From assembly GCA_913062745.1 (NCBI GenBank), contig CAJXXJ010000043.1, positions 1 through 12,414 on the forward strand: DNA of 12,414 nt. Reading direction: 5' to 3'. Source of the DNA: an uncultured Phaeodactylibacter sp. GTDB lineage: Bacteria > Bacteroidota > Bacteroidia > Chitinophagales > Saprospiraceae. Below are positions 1 through 7,768 of this stretch, one piece after another. The notes below the pieces were generated by a model. It did no database searches. It was not told the DNA's origin and saw nothing but the letters and a program-made list of their open reading frames with translations. Within the stretch, counting starts at the first letter, position 1. The number at the start of each line of letters is the position of its first letter. A program made the translations under genes and the position numbers.

Positions 1-1721
1 GCTTCAACGTAGTGAAAGGCTTTCTGAACCTGGTGGTGAGCGATGCTTACTGGACTGCCTTCCTGCAGGATATCTGGCAGGATGAGCAATACGGCCGCCA
101 CGCGAGCAACGGGAAGAAAGTGATGGTAGAGTTCTCTTCCCCGAATACGAACAAACCGCTGCACCTCGGCCACATCCGTAATATCCTGTTGGGCTGGTCG
201 GCTGCTCAAATCCTGGAGGCTGCCGGCTATGAGGTCGTCAAGGTGCAAGTGGTAAACGACCGCGGTATTGCGATTTGCAAAAGCATGCTGGCCTGGGAAA
301 AATACAGCGGGGGCGCCACGCCGGAATCAGCCGGCACCAAAGGCGATCATCTGGTCGGGCAGTACTACGTTCGCTTCGAGCAGGAGTTCAAAAAGGAGTA
401 CGAAGCCTGGCAGCAGTCTGGTGCCGGGCAGCAACAGCTGCAGCAGTGGATGGCGGACGAAAAAGCGGTGAAAAAGGCGGAAAAGGAGCTGGAAGAAGCC
501 CGCAAAAAAGCAAAGAACGAAGCAGAGCGCAAAGGCACGGAGTACGATCCGGATGCACTTACGCTGGAACGCCACTTTTTCAAAAACGTCTACAAAAACA
601 CCTACTTCAACGAGCACAGTCAGCTGGGGCAGCAAGCCAAAGCGATGCTGCTGAAGTGGGAAGCCGGCGATGAGGAGACGATGCAGCTGTGGAAACAGAT
701 GAACGGCTGGGTGTACGAAGGCTTTGACAAAACGTATGAGAAGCTGGGTGTCGAATTTGACAAACTCTACTTCGAGTCGGATACTTACCTGCTGGGCAGA
801 GATGCGGTGCGTCAGGGCCTGGACAAAGGCATTTTTTACGAAAAAGAAGACGGCTCCGTCTGGATAGACCTGACGGATGCCAAGCTGGACCACAAGCTGG
901 TGCTGCGTAAAGACGGCACTTCGGTATACATTACGCAGGATATCGGCACTGCACAGCAACGATATGCCGATTTTGGCGTAGATAAGATGGTGTACGTGGT
1001 GGCCGACGAGCAGGACTACCACTTTCAGGTCCTGTTTGAAACCCTGCGCCGCCTGGGCGAGCCCTACGCGGACGGGCTGCACCACCTGAGCTACGGCATG
1101 GTAGACTTGCCTACCGGCAAAATGAAGAGCCGGGAAGGCACTGTAGTGGATGCCGATGACCTCATTGCGGAAGTGATTGCGGAAGCCCGGGCCAATGCAG
1201 AGGAGCGCGATACCCTGAGCGGGCTGTCGCAGGACGCACAGGACGCGATCATCCGCAAGGTGGGGCTGGCGGCACTGAAGTTTTTCATCATCAAGGTGCA
1301 GCCACAGAAGCGCATGACCTTTGACCCCAAGGACTCGGTGGATATGCAGGGGCAGACCGGGCCGTATGTACAAAATGCGTACGTACGTATTCAGTCCGTA
1401 CTGCGCAAGGGCGGCGAGCAGGACCTGTCGGCAGCTGAAGCTTACACCGAGCTGCAGGATGCTGAGCGGGAGCTGATTGCGCAGTTGTTTGCGTTTCCCG
1501 GCCTGGTCAGAGAAGCGGCGGAAGGCTACGACCCTTCCTCTGTGGCCAACTTCTGCTACGAGCTGGCCAAGAATTACCACCGTTTCTACCACGACCACTC
1601 TATTCTGAATGCGGATTCGGAAGCCGCTAAAGCCTTCCGCCTGAAACTGTGCTACGGCGTAGCTCACTGCCTCAAAAACGGCATGCAGATGCTGGGCATT
1701 GAGATGCCGGACCGTATGTAA
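1..1721 (+). CDS. argS: Arginyl-tRNA synthetase, 5' end cut by the window
   Basis: Attaches arginine to tRNA-Arg in the cytoplasm, using ATP. The reading frame is already open at base 3 and has no start in the window, so the gene is 5'-truncated; roughly 80-90 N-terminal residues (the tRNA-binding Add-1 domain) are probably missing. Counting from the GTG at 12 as residue 1, which is not the true start, the class I HIGH motif is HLGH at 51-54, inside PNTNKPLHLGH. The KMSKS loop is KMKSREG at 370-376. The DALR-type helical anticodon-binding domain starts near GQTGPYVQNA (447-456) and runs to the TAA stop. Between GDHLVG (111-116) and KWEAGD (215-220) there is a Lys/Glu/Gln-rich stretch, about 131-207, that is some 50 residues longer than I expect for bacterial ArgS and is predicted to be helical or coiled-coil. 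glnS follows 25 bp downstream, so the two synthetase genes are probably co-transcribed. Confidence 0.96.
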   Translation, partial: FNVVKGFLNLVVSDAYWTAFLQDIWQDEQYGRHASNGKKVMVEFSSPNTNKPLHLGHIRNILLGWSAAQILEAAGYEVVKVQVVNDRGIAICKSMLAWEKYSGGATPESAGTKGDHLVGQYYVRFEQEFKKEYEAWQQSGAGQQQLQQWMADEKAVKKAEKELEEARKKAKNEAERKGTEYDPDALTLERHFFKNVYKNTYFNEHSQLGQQAKAMLLKWEAGDEETMQLWKQMNGWVYEGFDKTYEKLGVEFDKLYFESDTYLLGRDAVRQGLDKGIFYEKEDGSVWIDLTDAKLDHKLVLRKDGTSVYITQDIGTAQQRYADFGVDKMVYVVADEQDYHFQVLFETLRRLGEPYADGLHHLSYGMVDLPTGKMKSREGTVVDADDLIAEVIAEARANAEERDTLSGLSQDAQDAIIRKVGLAALKFFIIKVQPQKRMTFDPKDSVDMQGQTGPYVQNAYVRIQSVLRKGGEQDLSAAEAYTELQDAERELIAQLFAFPGLVREAAEGYDPSSVANFCYELAKNYHRFYHDHSILNADSEAAKAFRLKLCYGVAHCLKNGMQMLGIEMPDRM

Positions 1722-1746
1722 AAACGTTACAAAACCTTCTACTGAA

Positions 1747-3438
1747 ATGAGCAACGAAACCAAGGAGTCCCTCAACTTCATCGAGCAAATCATATCGGGC
1801 GATCTGGAGAAAGGCCTGCACGACGGCCGGGTACATACCCGCTTCCCGCCGGAGCCGAACGGTTACCTGCACATTGGCCATGCCAAGGCGATCACCCTCA
1901 ATTTTGAAATCGCTCAGAAGTTTGGCGGAAAGACCAACCTGCGCTTCGACGATACCAATCCCACGAATGAGGATACGGAGTACGTTGACAGCATCAAGCG
2001 GGATATCGAGTGGCTCGGTTTTCAGTGGGAAGGGGAGGCGCTGTACGCTTCCGACTATTTTGAACGGCTGTATGAACTGGCGCTCAAGCTCATTGATAAA
2101 GGGCTGGCTTATGTAGACGATTCCTCTGCCGAAGAGATTGCGGCGATGAAAGGCGATATCGGCGTGCCTGGCAAAGACAGCCCTTACCGTGGCCGCAGCG
2201 TGGAAGAAAATCGCGACCTTTTTGAGCGGATGCGCGCCGGCGAGTTTCCGGACGGCTCCAGGGTGCTGCGAGCTAAGATCGACATGGCGCACCAAAACCT
2301 GTTGTTGCGCGACCCGGTCATGTATCGCATCAAGCGGGACCACCACCACCGTACCGGCGATAAGTGGTGCATTTACCCGATGTACGATTTTGCGCACGGG
2401 CAGTCTGACTCTATCGAAGAGATTACCCACTCGCTCTGCTCCCTGGAGTTCATCCACCACCGGCCGCTGTACGATTGGTTTATCGAGAAGCTGGAGATTT
2501 TCCCCAGCCGTCAGATCGAGTTTGCGCGCATGAATGTGGCGTACCTGATTACGAGCAAGCGCAAGCTGCGCCGCCTGGTAGAAGAGGGGCACGTCAATGG
2601 CTGGGATGACCCGCGTATGCCGACGCTGGCTGCGATGCGCCGCCGCGGCTATCCGCCGATGGCCATCCGCACCTTCTGCAACAAGGCCGGCATCACTCGC
2701 CGGGAGAACCTCATTGACATGAACCTGCTGGATTTCTGCGTGCGCGCGGAGCTGAATAAGACAGCACCGCGGGTGATGGCTGTGCTTGACCCGCTCAAGG
2801 TGGTGATTACCAACTACCCGGAAGGGCAGGTGGAAGATATGGAGGTGATCAACAATCCGGAAGACGAGACGATGGGCAGCCGCCTGATGCCGTTCTCGCG
2901 GGAGGTATACATTGAGCGCAAAGACTTTATGGAAGACCCGCCCAAAAAGTTTTTCCGTATGGGGCCAGGGCGCAATATCCGCCTCAAAGGTGCCTACATC
3001 CTGCACTGCGAAGACTTTGTAAAAGACGAAGCTACCGGCGAGATCAAGGAGGTGCACTGTACGTACTACCCGGACAGCCGTAGCGGCTCGGACTTTTCCG
3101 GCATAAAGCCGAAAGGCACGCTGCACTGGGTGTCTGCACCGCACGCCAAAGCCTGCGAGGTACGCCTGTACGACCGCCTGTTCACCGACCCCACCCCGGA
3201 TCAGCACGAGGACAAAACCTATATGGATTTCCTCAACCCGGATTCGCTGGAGGTGATTAAGAAGGCCTACATCGAGCCTAACGTAGCTGATCAGATAGCG
3301 CCCGGCAAGCAGCTGCAGTTTCTGCGCATGGGCTACTTCTGCGTCGATCCGGATACTACGGGGGAAAAGTGGGTGTTTAACCGCACCGTGACCCTGAAGG
3401 ATACCTGGAAAAAGCTGCAGCAGAAGGGTGGAAAGTAG
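1747..3438 (+). CDS. glnS: Glutaminyl-tRNA synthetase
   Basis: Charges tRNA-Gln directly with glutamine (class Ic synthetase, cytoplasmic). The ATG at 1747 gives 563 residues, close to the 554 of E. coli GlnRS, and the N-terminus NFIEQIISGDL aligns with the usual bacterial start. An in-frame ATG at 1699 lies inside argS and would add 16 unrelated residues, so I rejected it. The HIGH motif is HIGH at 42-45, after PPEPNGYL. The glutamine and A76 pocket shows RFDDTNP and YPMYDFAHGQSD. The KMSKS loop reads ITSKRKL (268-274), where E. coli has VMSKRKL, so the usual Met is Thr. The catalytic core runs to about residue 340 and is followed by the two beta-barrel anticodon-binding domains expected of GlnRS; features such as GWDDPRMPT and RRRGYPP separate it from GluRS. 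There is no Shine-Dalgarno sequence upstream. The gene is 25 bp behind argS and probably shares its transcript. Confidence 0.96.
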   Translation: MSNETKESLNFIEQIISGDLEKGLHDGRVHTRFPPEPNGYLHIGHAKAITLNFEIAQKFGGKTNLRFDDTNPTNEDTEYVDSIKRDIEWLGFQWEGEALYASDYFERLYELALKLIDKGLAYVDDSSAEEIAAMKGDIGVPGKDSPYRGRSVEENRDLFERMRAGEFPDGSRVLRAKIDMAHQNLLLRDPVMYRIKRDHHHRTGDKWCIYPMYDFAHGQSDSIEEITHSLCSLEFIHHRPLYDWFIEKLEIFPSRQIEFARMNVAYLITSKRKLRRLVEEGHVNGWDDPRMPTLAAMRRRGYPPMAIRTFCNKAGITRRENLIDMNLLDFCVRAELNKTAPRVMAVLDPLKVVITNYPEGQVEDMEVINNPEDETMGSRLMPFSREVYIERKDFMEDPPKKFFRMGPGRNIRLKGAYILHCEDFVKDEATGEIKEVHCTYYPDSRSGSDFSGIKPKGTLHWVSAPHAKACEVRLYDRLFTDPTPDQHEDKTYMDFLNPDSLEVIKKAYIEPNVADQIAPGKQLQFLRMGYFCVDPDTTGEKWVFNRTVTLKDTWKKLQQKGGK

Positions 3439-3457
3439 GACCTTTGCGGAAAAGGCT

Positions 3458-3465
3458 TAATTTTG
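3458..3465 (+). promoter_or_regulatory. Candidate Bacteroidota -7 promoter element
   Basis: TAATTTTG matches the Bacteroidota primary sigma factor -7 consensus TAnnTTTG exactly and lies in the 52-bp gap between glnS and the TolC-like gene. It would place a transcription start near 3472 and a leader of about 20 nt before the ATG at 3491. A TTTG at 3443-3446 is the only nearby -33 candidate, and it is 11 bp away where about 19 bp is expected, so the -33 half is not supported. The overlapping CCTTT/AAAGG hairpin (3441-3455, 5-bp stem, followed by a T-rich run) could be a weak terminator for glnS, but it is too short to call. Confidence 0.35.
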
Positions 3466-3490
3466 GTTTGAATAAAGCCAAACTCATTTT

Positions 3491-4702
3491 ATGGAAGCTC
3501 TATTTTCCAGGTGTTTATCTATTGTACTGCTGTTGGCGCTCTCTGCTTCTTTATCTGCGCAGTCTGTGCCGATCAGCCTGGATGACGCCCTGTATCTGGC
3601 CAATAAGAATTACCCTTTGCTGAAGCGCGATTGCGTGGTCATTCAGCAACAGCAAATCCTGATGCACGCTACCCGGCAGCCGCCGCGCACCGAGGTGTTT
3701 ATGACCGGCTGGCAGGTCGACCCGAATGACCCGATGAGGGGGATACACGGAGTCGGCTTCGAGCAGCATGTCAACCTGGGCAACGGCAGAAAAGCGCGGG
3801 AGGAGCGTCAGCGTCAGCGGGTACGCCTCGGCAACGCGCTGCTCAGCCTGCGGGCCATAGAACTTAAACAGCAGGTGGGCAGTGCCTACTTCGAGCTGCT
3901 GTACGCCAAAGACCTGCGGATTTACTATCAGGAGAAGAAAGCGCTGATGGAAGAGCTGGAACAGCTGGCACAGCAGCGGCTGGACCTGGGGGAAACGAGC
4001 AAAATACCGGTACTTTCCGCTTCCGGAAAAGCGCGGGAGGCGCAGCTGCAGCGTCAGCGGGCCGAAGATACCTACGAGCTGGCCTATACCATTTTCAACA
4101 ACTGGCTGTATACCGATACGGCCTACACCGCAGCCGGCATAGGGCTGCCCGGGCAGCCGGCGGCAGAAGAGTGGTACGTCAGCGGCGGCCACCCGGAGCT
4201 GCTGGTGGAGCAACAGGAAGTCAACCTGGCCCTGGCTGAGGTGGAGGAAACCGCTACCGAACGGCAGCCACAGCTTATCTTCGGGGGGCAGGTTCAAATG
4301 GTGGATGAAGACCTGCCGTTCATCGGCTACACCCTGGGGATGAGCCTTCCGCTGGGGCAAAAGAGCGTCAAGGCCCGTATTGAGAGCGCGAAGGCAGAAG
4401 TGGAAAAGCAGCGGCTGGAACTGGAAGCCGCAGGTATGGAGCTGGAACGGGAGCGCCGCCGGCTGCTGCGCGCACTGGAGCGGGAATCCGAGAGCCTGAG
4501 CTACCTGGAAGAAGAACTGCTGCCGCTGGCTGAGGAGCAGATTACAGCTTCCCGCAAAGCCTACTCGCAGGGGGCAGTGGGTTACCACGACTATCTCATT
4601 AATCTGGAGCAGGCTCTGGACTACCGTTTGCAGCGCCTGGAGTGCCTGCGCCGCTACCACCTGCTGCGGATGGAGTTGGAGTTTTTAAGTGGGAGACGGT
4701 AA
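3491..4702 (+). CDS. TolC family outer-membrane efflux protein (CzcC/CusC-like)
   Basis: Outer-membrane channel component of a tripartite efflux system, probably exporting metal ions or small toxic compounds from periplasm to exterior. The 403-residue product starts with a Sec signal peptide: hydrophobic core IVLLLALSASL and likely signal peptidase I cleavage after SLSA (residue 23). There is no lipobox Cys. Two OEP repeats are visible. The first begins at ISLDDALYLANKNYP (28-42) and has the helical hallmark RLDLGETSKIPVL (163-175). The second carries a long charged coiled coil (about 292-350) and the hallmark YSQGAVGYHDYLINLEQAL (358-376). Beta-strand segments occur near 62-96 and 258-290. 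At 403 residues it is on the short side for TolC proteins, like CzcC/HelC types. No RND pump or periplasmic adaptor is adjacent, so its partner lies elsewhere. It is the first gene of a four-gene run; the next starts 40 bp downstream. Family is firm; substrate is inferred only. Confidence 0.87.
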   Translation: MEALFSRCLSIVLLLALSASLSAQSVPISLDDALYLANKNYPLLKRDCVVIQQQQILMHATRQPPRTEVFMTGWQVDPNDPMRGIHGVGFEQHVNLGNGRKAREERQRQRVRLGNALLSLRAIELKQQVGSAYFELLYAKDLRIYYQEKKALMEELEQLAQQRLDLGETSKIPVLSASGKAREAQLQRQRAEDTYELAYTIFNNWLYTDTAYTAAGIGLPGQPAAEEWYVSGGHPELLVEQQEVNLALAEVEETATERQPQLIFGGQVQMVDEDLPFIGYTLGMSLPLGQKSVKARIESAKAEVEKQRLELEAAGMELERERRRLLRALERESESLSYLEEELLPLAEEQITASRKAYSQGAVGYHDYLINLEQALDYRLQRLECLRRYHLLRMELEFLSGRR

Positions 4703-4742
4703 GATTTCTTAAATTGCTGCCGGCAAACAAAAGCATTATCCT

Positions 4743-5279
4743 ATGTCTACAACCGTAAAAAGAATCCTGCTGGGGCTGCTCGGCCTGTTCGTGCTGCTGC
4801 AGTTCTTTCAAATTGATAAAACCAACCCTGCAGCTCCGGAAAGCGAAAGCCTGGCGTCAGTTATGGCTCCTCCCGCTGATGTGAGTCAGCTGCTGGAGCA
4901 GGCTTGTTTTGACTGCCACTCTAATCAAACCAAGTACCCGTGGTACGCAAGCATTCAGCCGGTGGGCTGGTGGCTGAAAGGGCATATTGACGAAGGCCGT
5001 GAGCACCTTAACTTTTCTACCTGGGCATCCTACGATGCAGAAAAGCAGGCGCACAAAGCTGAAGAAAGCGCTGAGGAAGTGGAGGAAGAGCACATGCCGA
5101 TCAAACCCTATCTGCTCACACATCCGGAAGCTAAGCTGAGCGAGGCACAGCGGGAGCGCCTGGTGACCTGGTTCTCGGCGGTAGCGCACGGCAGTGACAA
5201 AGACATTTCTGAGAAAATCCGCGAGCGCCTGCCACAGGATCAGCTGCCGGGAGCCCCGCCGGAAGCAGAAGCGGAATAA
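4743..5279 (+). CDS. Membrane-anchored haem-binding domain protein (Haem_bd family)
   Basis: Small (178 residues) envelope protein with a single c-type haem motif. An N-terminal hydrophobic helix (about residues 7-22, [16 protein letters not shown]) should act as an uncleaved membrane anchor, leaving the rest in the periplasm. The haem attachment motif is CFDCH at 55-59, followed by the family-typical [18 protein letters not shown] and HLNFSTW. A later [17 protein letters not shown] block holds Met118, a possible distal haem ligand, and ends in ERLVTWF. The domain is complete by about residue 148; an acidic, Pro-rich tail (ending PPEAEAE) follows. The family is widespread in Bacteroidota and often found near metal-efflux or cytochrome genes, but its biochemical role is not established; electron transfer or haem/redox sensing are guesses. 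It sits 40 bp after the TolC-like gene and only 8 bp before the VIT1 gene, so co-expression is likely. Confidence 0.85.
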   Translation: MSTTVKRILLGLLGLFVLLQFFQIDKTNPAAPESESLASVMAPPADVSQLLEQACFDCHSNQTKYPWYASIQPVGWWLKGHIDEGREHLNFSTWASYDAEKQAHKAEESAEEVEEEHMPIKPYLLTHPEAKLSEAQRERLVTWFSAVAHGSDKDISEKIRERLPQDQLPGAPPEAEAE

Positions 5280-5287
5280 AAGTTTTG

Positions 5288-6025
5288 ATGTTGGACCCTG
5301 TCACCCCGCCCGGACCACCTGGCAAAACGCCCTCCTTTGCAGAGCGGCATCAGGAATACCTGGGAGAATTTGTGTACGGAGGCATAGACGGCAGTGTGAC
5401 CACCTTTGCTGTGGTAGCCGGCTCCGTGGGGGCCGGGCTGGATAGTTCGGTGATCCTTATCCTCGGGTTCGCCAATTTGCTGGCGGATGGCTTTTCTATG
5501 TCTGTGGGTGCTTATCTGTCGGCCAAATCGGAGGCAGACAACTACAAAAAGCATAAGAATGCCGAATACCGGGAGGTAGCCCACAAGCCGGAAGAGGAAC
5601 GCGCCGAAGTACGGGAAATTTACCGGCAAAAAGGATTCGAAGGCGCGCTGCTGGAACAGGTGGTGGATACGCTCACGGCCGACCCGGACCGCTGGGTAGA
5701 CGTGATGATGAAAGAAGAGCTCGGAATGATGGAGTCTGGCCGCTCGCCTTTCCGGATCGGGGCGGTGACTTACCTGGCCTTTATCGCAGTGGGCTTTATC
5801 CCGCTGTCGTTGTATTTGTTCGATTACTTTGTGCCGGTATCCGGCAGCCTGTTTGGGTACACCTGCCTGCTTACCGGGCTTGCTTTTGGCACCGTAGGCT
5901 GGCTGAAGACTTACGTGACTGAAACTTCTACCTGGAAAGGTATACTGGAAACACTGATATTAGGTGCAATTGCGGCCGGCGTTGCGTATTTTGTGGGTGA
6001 TTTTCTGGAACAGCTCTTAAGCTAA
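5288..6025 (+). CDS. VIT1/CCC1 family iron/manganese transporter
   Basis: Inner-membrane transporter of the VIT1/CCC1 family, which moves Fe2+ and/or Mn2+ out of the cytoplasm, probably by H+ antiport. The ATG at 5288 gives 245 residues; a TTG directly before it at 5285 is a less likely start. Five membrane segments are expected near residues 33-50, 54-77, 156-180, 186-206 and 218-240. The first holds [15 protein letters not shown] with the conserved transport-path Asp34. The second holds [19 protein letters not shown] with Asp67 and Met71. Between TM2 and TM3 lies a cytoplasmic helical metal-binding domain (about 80-150) rich in Glu and Met: [17 protein letters not shown], then [12 protein letters not shown]. 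This loop marks it as VIT1/CCC1-like and separates it from shorter nodulin-21 relatives lacking the domain. It lies 8 bp after the haem-binding gene and 6 bp before aceK. Iron versus manganese cannot be decided from sequence. Confidence 0.9.
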   Translation: MLDPVTPPGPPGKTPSFAERHQEYLGEFVYGGIDGSVTTFAVVAGSVGAGLDSSVILILGFANLLADGFSMSVGAYLSAKSEADNYKKHKNAEYREVAHKPEEERAEVREIYRQKGFEGALLEQVVDTLTADPDRWVDVMMKEELGMMESGRSPFRIGAVTYLAFIAVGFIPLSLYLFDYFVPVSGSLFGYTCLLTGLAFGTVGWLKTYVTETSTWKGILETLILGAIAAGVAYFVGDFLEQLLS

Positions 6026-6031
6026 GCCCTT

Positions 6032-7768
6032 ATGTTTGAAAAACTCCTGCCGTACGATGCCGCCCACCTCATCCTGATGGGCTACCAAAGCTATTACCAT
6101 CAGTATAAGCGCATTACGAAACGGGCGCAAATCCGCTTTGAGCACCGCGACTGGCGGGGGCAGCAGGCGGATGCCCGCGAACGCCTCATGCTTTACCGCA
6201 ATCAGGTAGGGCAGATGACGGAAAAAGTGAAGCGCTTCCTGGGCGAACGGGCGCAGGACCGCGATACCTGGCGTGAAATCAAGCAGTACTACCTGGAGGA
6301 GGTTTCCAATTTCAGCACCCGCAATATTGCGGAGACTTTCTACAATTCTGTTTTTCGCCACAGCCATAAAGGGCTGAGCGTGGACCGCGACCTGATGTTC
6401 GTGCTGGCTACGGGTACCTACCGGGAGTTCCGCTCCACGGTGCCCATCTATCAGACTTTCTTTTTGGTGGAGCCTATTGAGCATCTGTTCCGGCAGATTT
6501 TTACCTACTATACCTTTGACGCACCCTGGCAGGATCTGGACCGTGACATTCAGTATATCTGCAAAACCCTGGACCGCGATTTGCTTAAAGGGAAGCCGTT
6601 GCCCCGTCAGGCGCGGCTCGAGATGCTTAAGTCTATTTTCTACCGGAACAAAGGAGCATACATCGTCGGCCGGCTGCAGATGGAAGACCGCACCTACCCC
6701 TTCATCCTGCCGCTGCTGCACGGCGAAGATGGCATATGCGTGGATGCTGTGTTGCTGAATTACAATGACGTATCCTCCATTTTCAGCTATAACCGTTCCT
6801 ACTTTCTGGTGGATGTGGACATTGTGAGCGAAACGGTCGACTTTTTGAAGTCCATATTGCCCACCAAGAGCCTGGGCGAGCTGTACAACTCGATTGGTTT
6901 TGAAAAGCATGGCAAAACGGTGCTGTACCGCGACTACCTGCGGCACATGGACCGGACGCTGGACAAGTTTGTGGTGGCCCCGGGCATCCGGGGGATGGTG
7001 ATGGCCGTGTTTACCCTGCCCTCTTACGGAATGGTGTTCAAGGTGATTAAAGACCGTTTTCCGGCACCCAAGCAGGTGACGGAAAAGGAGGTGCGGCAGA
7101 AGTACGAGATGGTCTTCTTCCACGACCGGGTGGGCCGGATGGCAGACAGCCATATGTTTGAAAACTTTGTTTTTGAGCGGCAGCGCTTTTCGGAAGAATT
7201 GCTGGCAGAGCTGCTGGAGGATGCGCCTTCCAAGGTGAAAGTCACGGATGAAGAGGTCATCATCAGCCACCTGTACATTGAAAAGAAGATGCTTCCGCTC
7301 AATTTATTCCTGGAAGACGCAAGCCCGGAGGAAGCCGAAGAGGTCATCAAAGATTACGGCAAGGCCATCAAGCAGCTGGCCGCTGTGAATATCTTCCCCG
7401 GTGATATGCTGCTGAAAAACTTTGGGCTGACGCGGCTCAAGCGGGTGGTCTTTTACGATTACGATGAGATTGGCCCGCTGACTGATTACAACTTCCGGCG
7501 CATACCGGAGCCGCGGGACTATTACGACGAGCTGTCTTCAGAGCCCTTTTACTCCGTTGGGCCCAATGATATTTTTCCCGAAGAATTTCCTCGTTTCCTG
7601 ATCGGGCGTAAAGACATCCGGGAGATTTTCCAGCGCACCCACGGCGATCTGTACGATGTGGGCTTTTGGATCGACACGCAGAAGCGGCTGCGGGCGGGAG
7701 AATTATTTGATGTATTTCCCTACCGGCAGCGGCTGCGGTTTATTTACCAGTACGGTTCAGGCGAGTAA
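6032..7768 (+). CDS. aceK: Isocitrate dehydrogenase kinase/phosphatase
   Basis: Bifunctional cytoplasmic enzyme that phosphorylates and dephosphorylates isocitrate dehydrogenase, shifting isocitrate between the TCA cycle and the glyoxylate shunt. The 578-residue length equals E. coli AceK, and the alignment is collinear. The N-terminal regulatory domain covers about 1-310. The kinase/phosphatase domain follows: ATP-binding APGIRGMV (316-323), Lys337 in VFKVIKD (E. coli Lys336), GRMADSHMFENF with Asp372 (E. coli Asp371, needed for phosphatase activity), catalytic Asp458 in IFPGDML, Asn463, and metal-binding Asp476 in FYDYDEI. The C-terminal substrate region SEPFYSVGPNDIFPEEF is also intact. 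All key residues are present, so both activities are plausible. The start is 6 bp after the VIT1 stop and has no Shine-Dalgarno sequence. In Proteobacteria aceK usually ends an aceBAK operon; no isocitrate lyase or malate synthase gene is in the window. The 3' end overlaps the convergent GH65 gene by 12 bp. Confidence 0.95.
   Translation: MFEKLLPYDAAHLILMGYQSYYHQYKRITKRAQIRFEHRDWRGQQADARERLMLYRNQVGQMTEKVKRFLGERAQDRDTWREIKQYYLEEVSNFSTRNIAETFYNSVFRHSHKGLSVDRDLMFVLATGTYREFRSTVPIYQTFFLVEPIEHLFRQIFTYYTFDAPWQDLDRDIQYICKTLDRDLLKGKPLPRQARLEMLKSIFYRNKGAYIVGRLQMEDRTYPFILPLLHGEDGICVDAVLLNYNDVSSIFSYNRSYFLVDVDIVSETVDFLKSILPTKSLGELYNSIGFEKHGKTVLYRDYLRHMDRTLDKFVVAPGIRGMVMAVFTLPSYGMVFKVIKDRFPAPKQVTEKEVRQKYEMVFFHDRVGRMADSHMFENFVFERQRFSEELLAELLEDAPSKVKVTDEEVIISHLYIEKKMLPLNLFLEDASPEEAEEVIKDYGKAIKQLAAVNIFPGDMLLKNFGLTRLKRVVFYDYDEIGPLTDYNFRRIPEPRDYYDELSSEPFYSVGPNDIFPEEFPRFLIGRKDIREIFQRTHGDLYDVGFWIDTQKRLRAGELFDVFPYRQRLRFIYQYGSGE

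Noticed and set aside
1699..1746. Upstream in-frame ATG giving a longer GlnRS
   Set aside because: It lies inside the end of argS and adds 16 residues that do not resemble any GlnRS N-terminus; ATG 1747 fits the family.
327..1793. Long open frame of 488 codons antisense to argS
   Set aside because: It is a shadow of the GC-biased codons of argS. The conceptual product is rich in Leu, His, Val and Phe without recognisable domains, while argS has clear motifs over the same bases.
1672..3207. Long open frame of 511 codons antisense to glnS
   Set aside because: Same explanation: mirror-frame openness opposite a strongly supported gene, with no family motif.
3441..3470. Possible intrinsic terminator after glnS (CCTTT/AAAGG hairpin and T-rich tract)
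   Set aside because: The stem is only 5 bp with two GC pairs and the T-run is interrupted; it also overlaps the candidate promoter.
3551..4660. 369-codon frame antisense to the TolC-like gene
   Set aside because: No recognisable domain and no promoter or start context; the sense strand has a signal peptide and both OEP repeats.
6017..7270. 417-codon frame antisense to aceK
   Set aside because: Opposite a gene with all AceK motifs; the product is His- and Val-rich, without a family signature.
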